From an uncultured Bacteroides sp. (lineage in GTDB: Bacteria; Bacteroidota; Bacteroidia; Bacteroidales; Bacteroidaceae), in contig NZ_CABUHK010000126.1 of the NCBI RefSeq assembly GCF_902491285.1, positions 1 through 9,862 of the forward strand: DNA of 9,862 nucleotides. The letters run 5' to 3'. Shown here piece after piece: positions 8,487-9,862 of this stretch; the stretch's first letter is position 1; each line of letters begins with the position of its first letter. The translations under genes were made by a program, and so were the position numbers. The notes beneath the pieces were generated by a model. That model saw only the letters and a list, made by a program, of their open reading frames with translations. It did no database searches and was not told the origin of the DNA.

Positions 8487-8501
8487 TTGTATTTGATACA
8501 A
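8487..8501. promoter_or_regulatory. 15-bp palindrome, operator-like
   Basis: TTGTAT-TTG-ATACAA is a perfect 6+3+6 inverted repeat. It lies about 50 bases upstream of the TATCTTTG promoter motif. A dimeric regulator could bind it, but a 6-bp palindrome is only weak evidence. Confidence 0.3.
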
Positions 8502-8551
8502 AACTTCTTATATTTATTCCCGTATTTCCAACATAGTTCAAAAAAAACATC

Positions 8552-8559
8552 TATCTTTG
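8552..8559 (+). promoter_or_regulatory. Consensus Bacteroides -7 element (TATCTTTG)
   Basis: TATCTTTG matches the Bacteroides sigma-ABfr -7 consensus TAnnTTTG exactly. No clean TTTG -33 box is seen; TTTC at 8525-8528 has a 23-base spacer. Transcription would begin near 8565 and run into the structured region and then the gene at 8997. No other TAnnTTTG motif was found on this strand between here and 8997. Confidence 0.5.
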
Positions 8560-8564
8560 TCACG

Positions 8565-8610
8565 CACTTTCAGCCCATCGGCGTGATGAAACTGGCGGAA
8601 AGTGTTTTTT
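8565..8610 (+). terminator. Terminator-like or attenuator hairpin directly after the 8552 promoter motif
   Basis: CACTTTC (8565-8571) pairs with GAAAGTG (8598-8604). GCC (8573-8575) pairs with GGC (8594-8596) across one A/G mismatch, and CATC/GATG (8576-8579, 8585-8588) can pair inside. Six T residues (8605-8610) follow at once. This is terminator-like on the plus strand only. It lies at the predicted start of transcription, so it could be an attenuator, or the 3' end of a transcript started further left. Confidence 0.5.
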
Positions 8611-8685
8611 ATTTCCTTTATGGAGTAAATAACGTATTGTCTCTCTTATCAGAAAATAGCAAACTTTTATGTACTGAGAGGTGAT

Positions 8686-8773
8686 ACAACAGATACTCCA
8701 CGTGGACGGCTGTATATCAACATATCCGTAAGAGATGTGTTATATATAAACGATTGGCGTGGATGTCTGTTGT
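8686..8773 (+). repeat. Long imperfect hairpin A
   Basis: ACAACAGA (8686-8693) pairs perfectly with TCTGTTGT (8766-8773). The stem continues through U·G, A-U and U-A pairs with one bulged C (8696), then CCACG/CGTGG (8698-8702, 8758-8762), giving 16 pairs. After an internal loop an upper stem TATAT-c-AACATAT/ATGTGTTATATA-like (8713-8725 with 8735-8746) adds about 12 pairs with one bulge, capped by a 9-base loop (8726-8734). About 28 pairs in 88 bases is much more than expected by chance. Confidence 0.75.
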
Positions 8774-8820
8774 TCTCATTATCTGGTACAAGGGTGTTGC
8801 TAGCCTCTGATAAGGATAAT

Positions 8821-8935
8821 GGTGCAACAGCATCTGCGCCTTTCTTGTGCCCGGACGGCTTGTTTCGCGCCCTTGTATATACCCTAATTAGTCCCCACCC
8901 ACCGGATTATAGAAAGTGCAGATGCTCGTTGTACT
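8821..8935 (+). repeat. Long imperfect hairpin B
   Basis: Bases 8821-8845 are almost fully complementary to 8911-8935. The parts are GGTGCAAC with GTTGTACT (G·T pairs included), the perfect 9-bp AGCATCTGC/GCAGATGCT (8829-8837, 8918-8926), and CTTTCT/AGAAAG (8840-8845, 8911-8916). Only single-base bulges (8927 and 8839) interrupt it. The 65-base apical region holds a further CCGG/CCGG pairing (8851-8854, 8902-8905) and GGC/GCC (8857-8859, 8869-8871). It can exclude the 8795-8829 stem, because both use GCAAC at 8824-8828. Confidence 0.75.
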
Positions 8936-8946
8936 AATATATTAAG

Positions 8947-8967
8947 AAAAGAGCTTTCACTCTTTTT
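8947..8967 (+). terminator. Weak terminator-like hairpin before the 8997 gene
   Basis: AAAAGAG (8947-8953) pairs with CTCTTTT (8960-8966) around a 6-base loop, ending in TTTTT. The stem is 7 bp and AT-rich, and most of the T-run is inside it, so termination may be partial. The reverse strand could fold similarly. It may end the structured RNA or attenuate reading into the gene that starts 29 bases later. Confidence 0.45.
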
Positions 8968-8996
8968 AATTGTATAACACATAAAAAACGAACACT

Positions 8997-9500
8997 ATGT
9001 CGGAATGGATTAATATAAAAGAAGCGGCTAAGAGACACAACCTTGATGAAGAGTATATCCAACTTTGGGCGGACATGAAAGTGGTAACTGCTTATCTTAA
9101 GGAATATAATACAGTTGTAGTAAACGATGAATGTCTTCGTGCATTTTTGAAAGTTAAAGAGCAAGGGAATACTTTGGCATATGTTGGGATGCTGGAGCAA
9201 TTTTGTATAAGCAAATCTGAGGCTTGTGTAACGTATGCCTATCTCTTAAGTGCACGCGACAAGGAAATAGAAATGTATAGAGACGCAAAAACGCAGCGGG
9301 ATGCATTGCGTAGGATGTGGCTGGAACAGAACGACCAAATGCGGGATTTGGCGGCAGAACTTGTATTGGAGCAAACTTGTTGTCATAAATGTTGGTTGAA
9401 GAAGGTGTGTATGACAATCAGGAAAATAACAGCTCGTAGCCATGTCAGAATGAGGTTTCCGGTAAGATTGAAGAGAAATAACAAGAAATCAGAGCGATAA
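8997..9500 (+). CDS. Small helix-turn-helix / coiled-coil protein with cysteine cluster, function unknown
   Basis: A 167-residue protein I cannot assign to a named family. Residues 3-52 read like an excisionase/MerR-type winged helix-turn-helix: a W-I-N-I-K-E-A-A helix, a second helix E-E-Y-I-Q-L-W-A-D-M, a T-A-Y-L-K-E-Y-N-T-V-V-V wing, then D-E-C-L-R-A-F-L. Residues about 84-125 are heptad-like and charged, probably a coiled coil for oligomerisation. C-C-H-K-C (128-132) plus Cys138 could bind metal. The last 30 residues are strongly basic and may contact nucleic acid. There is no signal peptide or membrane helix. Only an A-rich leader, no clear Shine-Dalgarno, precedes the ATG, which is normal for Bacteroides. 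No integrase is next to it, so an excisionase role is unsupported; a DNA-binding regulator is more likely. It stands alone, divergent from the sigma locus and downstream of the structured region. Confidence 0.75.
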   Translation: MSEWINIKEAAKRHNLDEEYIQLWADMKVVTAYLKEYNTVVVNDECLRAFLKVKEQGNTLAYVGMLEQFCISKSEACVTYAYLLSARDKEIEMYRDAKTQRDALRRMWLEQNDQMRDLAAELVLEQTCCHKCWLKKVCMTIRKITARSHVRMRFPVRLKRNNKKSER

Positions 9501-9506
9501 AAAGGC

Positions 9507-9605
9507 GGTGATAGGTGATAGATAAGGTGATAGGTTGCCGACAACCTATCACCATACCTGAAAGTGCCATGAATAAACTGTTTCAAGATGCCCGGTGATA
9601 GGTGA
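9507..9605. repeat. GGTGATAG repeat cluster with perfect 12-bp hairpin (REP-like)
   Basis: The 12-mer GGTGATAGGTGA occurs at 9507-9518 and again at 9594-9605. A near copy GGTGATAGGTTG (9526-9537) is followed after CCGA by its exact reverse complement (9542-9553), forming a 12-bp perfect stem with a 4-base loop. The inverted arm could pair with any of the three direct copies. It begins 6 bases after the stop codon of the 167-residue gene. No T-run follows the hairpin, so it looks more like a REP-type intergenic element or an mRNA 3'-end stabiliser than a terminator. Confidence 0.8.
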
Positions 9606-9617
9606 AAGAGGAAAGTG

Positions 9618-9650
9618 AAAAAACTCTATGTGTGTGAGAGAGCTTTTTTT
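9618..9650 (+). terminator. Possible terminator downstream of the 167-residue gene
   Basis: CTCT (9624-9627) can pair with AGAG (9637-9640), and the flanking A-run (9618-9623) can pair with the T-run after a 3-base bulge. Seven T residues (9644-9650) follow. The stem is short, but the T-tract and position after the REP-like cluster make it the best terminator candidate for the upstream gene. Confidence 0.4.
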
Positions 9651-9698
9651 ATTTTCTATTTTGTAAGCCGGCAAGGTCTGCGTTTCTGAAAAAAACAA

Positions 9699-9706
9699 TA
9701 TATTTG
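9699..9706 (+). promoter_or_regulatory. Consensus -7 element (TATATTTG) upstream of the right-edge gene
   Basis: TATATTTG followed by C is an exact match to the Bacteroides -7 consensus TAnnTTTG. Transcription would start near 9713, giving a leader of about 75 bases before the ATG at 9788. No TTTG is found 19-21 bases upstream, so the -33 element is weak or absent. Confidence 0.5.
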
Positions 9707-9787
9707 CATTCGTAAATATCGCAAAAGTAAGTAGTTACGGTGATTTTTATGAATTCTGTTTTCTTTTTTCGCAGGTAATGTGACAGT

Positions 9788-9862
9788 ATGAACGATAAAA
9801 TTGACACCATAGTAGCGGGAGTAAACCGGAAGGATGAAAAGATGTGGGGCGATTTCTACGAT
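9788..9862 (+). CDS. Start of a probable second ECF sigma-70 factor (cut by the window edge)
   Basis: The first 25 codons, open to the right edge, begin M-N-D-K-I-D-T-I-V-A-G-V and continue N-R-K-D-E-K-M-W-G-D-F-Y-D. Many Bacteroidetes ECF sigma factors open region 2 with a similar pattern (a hydrophobic helix, G-V/I-x-x-G/K-D-x-x-A/M-W/F, then F/Y-x-x-F/L-Y-D), which is the basis of the call. A consensus -7 element lies about 80 bases upstream, as expected for the first gene of an operon. Too little is present to exclude another protein. If correct, a second sigma-regulated locus starts here, oriented away from the first. Confidence 0.5.
   Translation, partial: MNDKIDTIVAGVNRKDEKMWGDFYD

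Larger units (their letters stand above)
8611..8968 (+). ncRNA. Candidate structured non-coding RNA or long leader upstream of the 167-residue protein gene
   Basis: No credible gene is present, but inverted repeats fill the stretch. CTCTC/GAGAG (8641-8645, 8676-8680) and TGTTGC/GCAACA (8795-8800, 8824-8829) could form local stems. Two long imperfect stems, 8686-8773 and 8821-8935, dominate (separate entries). Perfect longer-range matches include an 8-bp TACAAGGG/CCCTTGTA (8787-8794, 8870-8877) and a 9-bp CTTATCAGA/TCTGATAAG (8645-8653, 8806-8814). These cross or compete with the local stems, allowing pseudoknots or switching. A weak terminator-like hairpin ends the stretch 29 bases before the ATG at 8997. 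I see no signature of RNase P RNA, tmRNA, SRP RNA or a tRNA. Possible readings are a free regulatory RNA, an attenuating leader, or a relic of a mobile element. The plus strand is favoured by the promoter motif and T-runs, not proven. Confidence 0.5.

Noticed and set aside
8686..8773. Invertible promoter segment (Bacteroides phase variation)
   Set aside because: The arms are imperfect, the enclosed segment is only about 50 bases with an internal palindrome and no promoter consensus, and no recombinase gene is adjacent. Hairpin folding explains it better.
8463..8937. Short open frames 8463-8684 and 8737-8937 as genes
   Set aside because: Their translations look like random sequence (no domain or signal peptide), and they lie across the inverted repeats that define the structured region.
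8997..9500. Excisionase of an integrated element
   Set aside because: The fold of the first 50 residues is similar, but there is no integrase, attachment-site repeat or mobilisation gene in the window, and the protein has a long extra C-terminal part.

Overview
The window looks like a Bacteroides-type (Bacteroidales) chromosome. It carries a SusC/SusD outer-membrane pair whose SusC has an extra N-terminal STN domain, an ECF sigma factor, a FecR anti-sigma factor, a DUF4369-type thioredoxin, and -7 promoter motifs of the form TAnnTTTG.

Left two thirds (about 100-8223, minus strand): one coherent locus, read right to left. The order is ECF sigma factor (8223-7648), FecR anti-sigma factor (7618-6464), SusC/RagA receptor (6376-2858), SusD/RagB lipoprotein (2846-1284), secreted TlpA-like thioredoxin (1241-165), then an intrinsic terminator (126-98). 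The expected logic is trans-envelope autoregulation. SusC/SusD bind and import a ligand, the SusC STN domain signals to periplasmic FecR, FecR releases the sigma factor, and the sigma factor activates susCD. No glycosidase, sulfatase or peptidase lies in the window, so the substrate cannot be named.

Central non-coding block (8224-8996, about 770 bp): this has no credible gene but is dense in structure. It holds (a) a perfect 13-bp inverted repeat running into a strict 22-bp-period array (8341-8450) with a GAAAC...GTTTC core, (b) a 15-bp palindrome (8487-8501), (c) a plus-strand TATCTTTG promoter motif followed at once by a terminator-like hairpin and T-run (8552-8610), and (d) two long imperfect hairpins (8686-8773 and 8821-8935) and a weak terminator-like hairpin (8947-8967). 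Item (d) reads as a structured non-coding RNA or a long leader of the following gene, and is the most likely undescribed element here.

Right end (8997-9862, plus strand): a 167-residue protein with an excisionase/MerR-like helix-turn-helix, a coiled coil, a cysteine cluster and a basic tail. It is followed by a GGTGATAG repeat cluster with a perfect 12-bp hairpin, a terminator-like site, a consensus -7 element, and the first 25 codons of what is probably a second ECF sigma factor, cut by the window edge.

All family calls come from reading motifs in the sequence; no database search was run.
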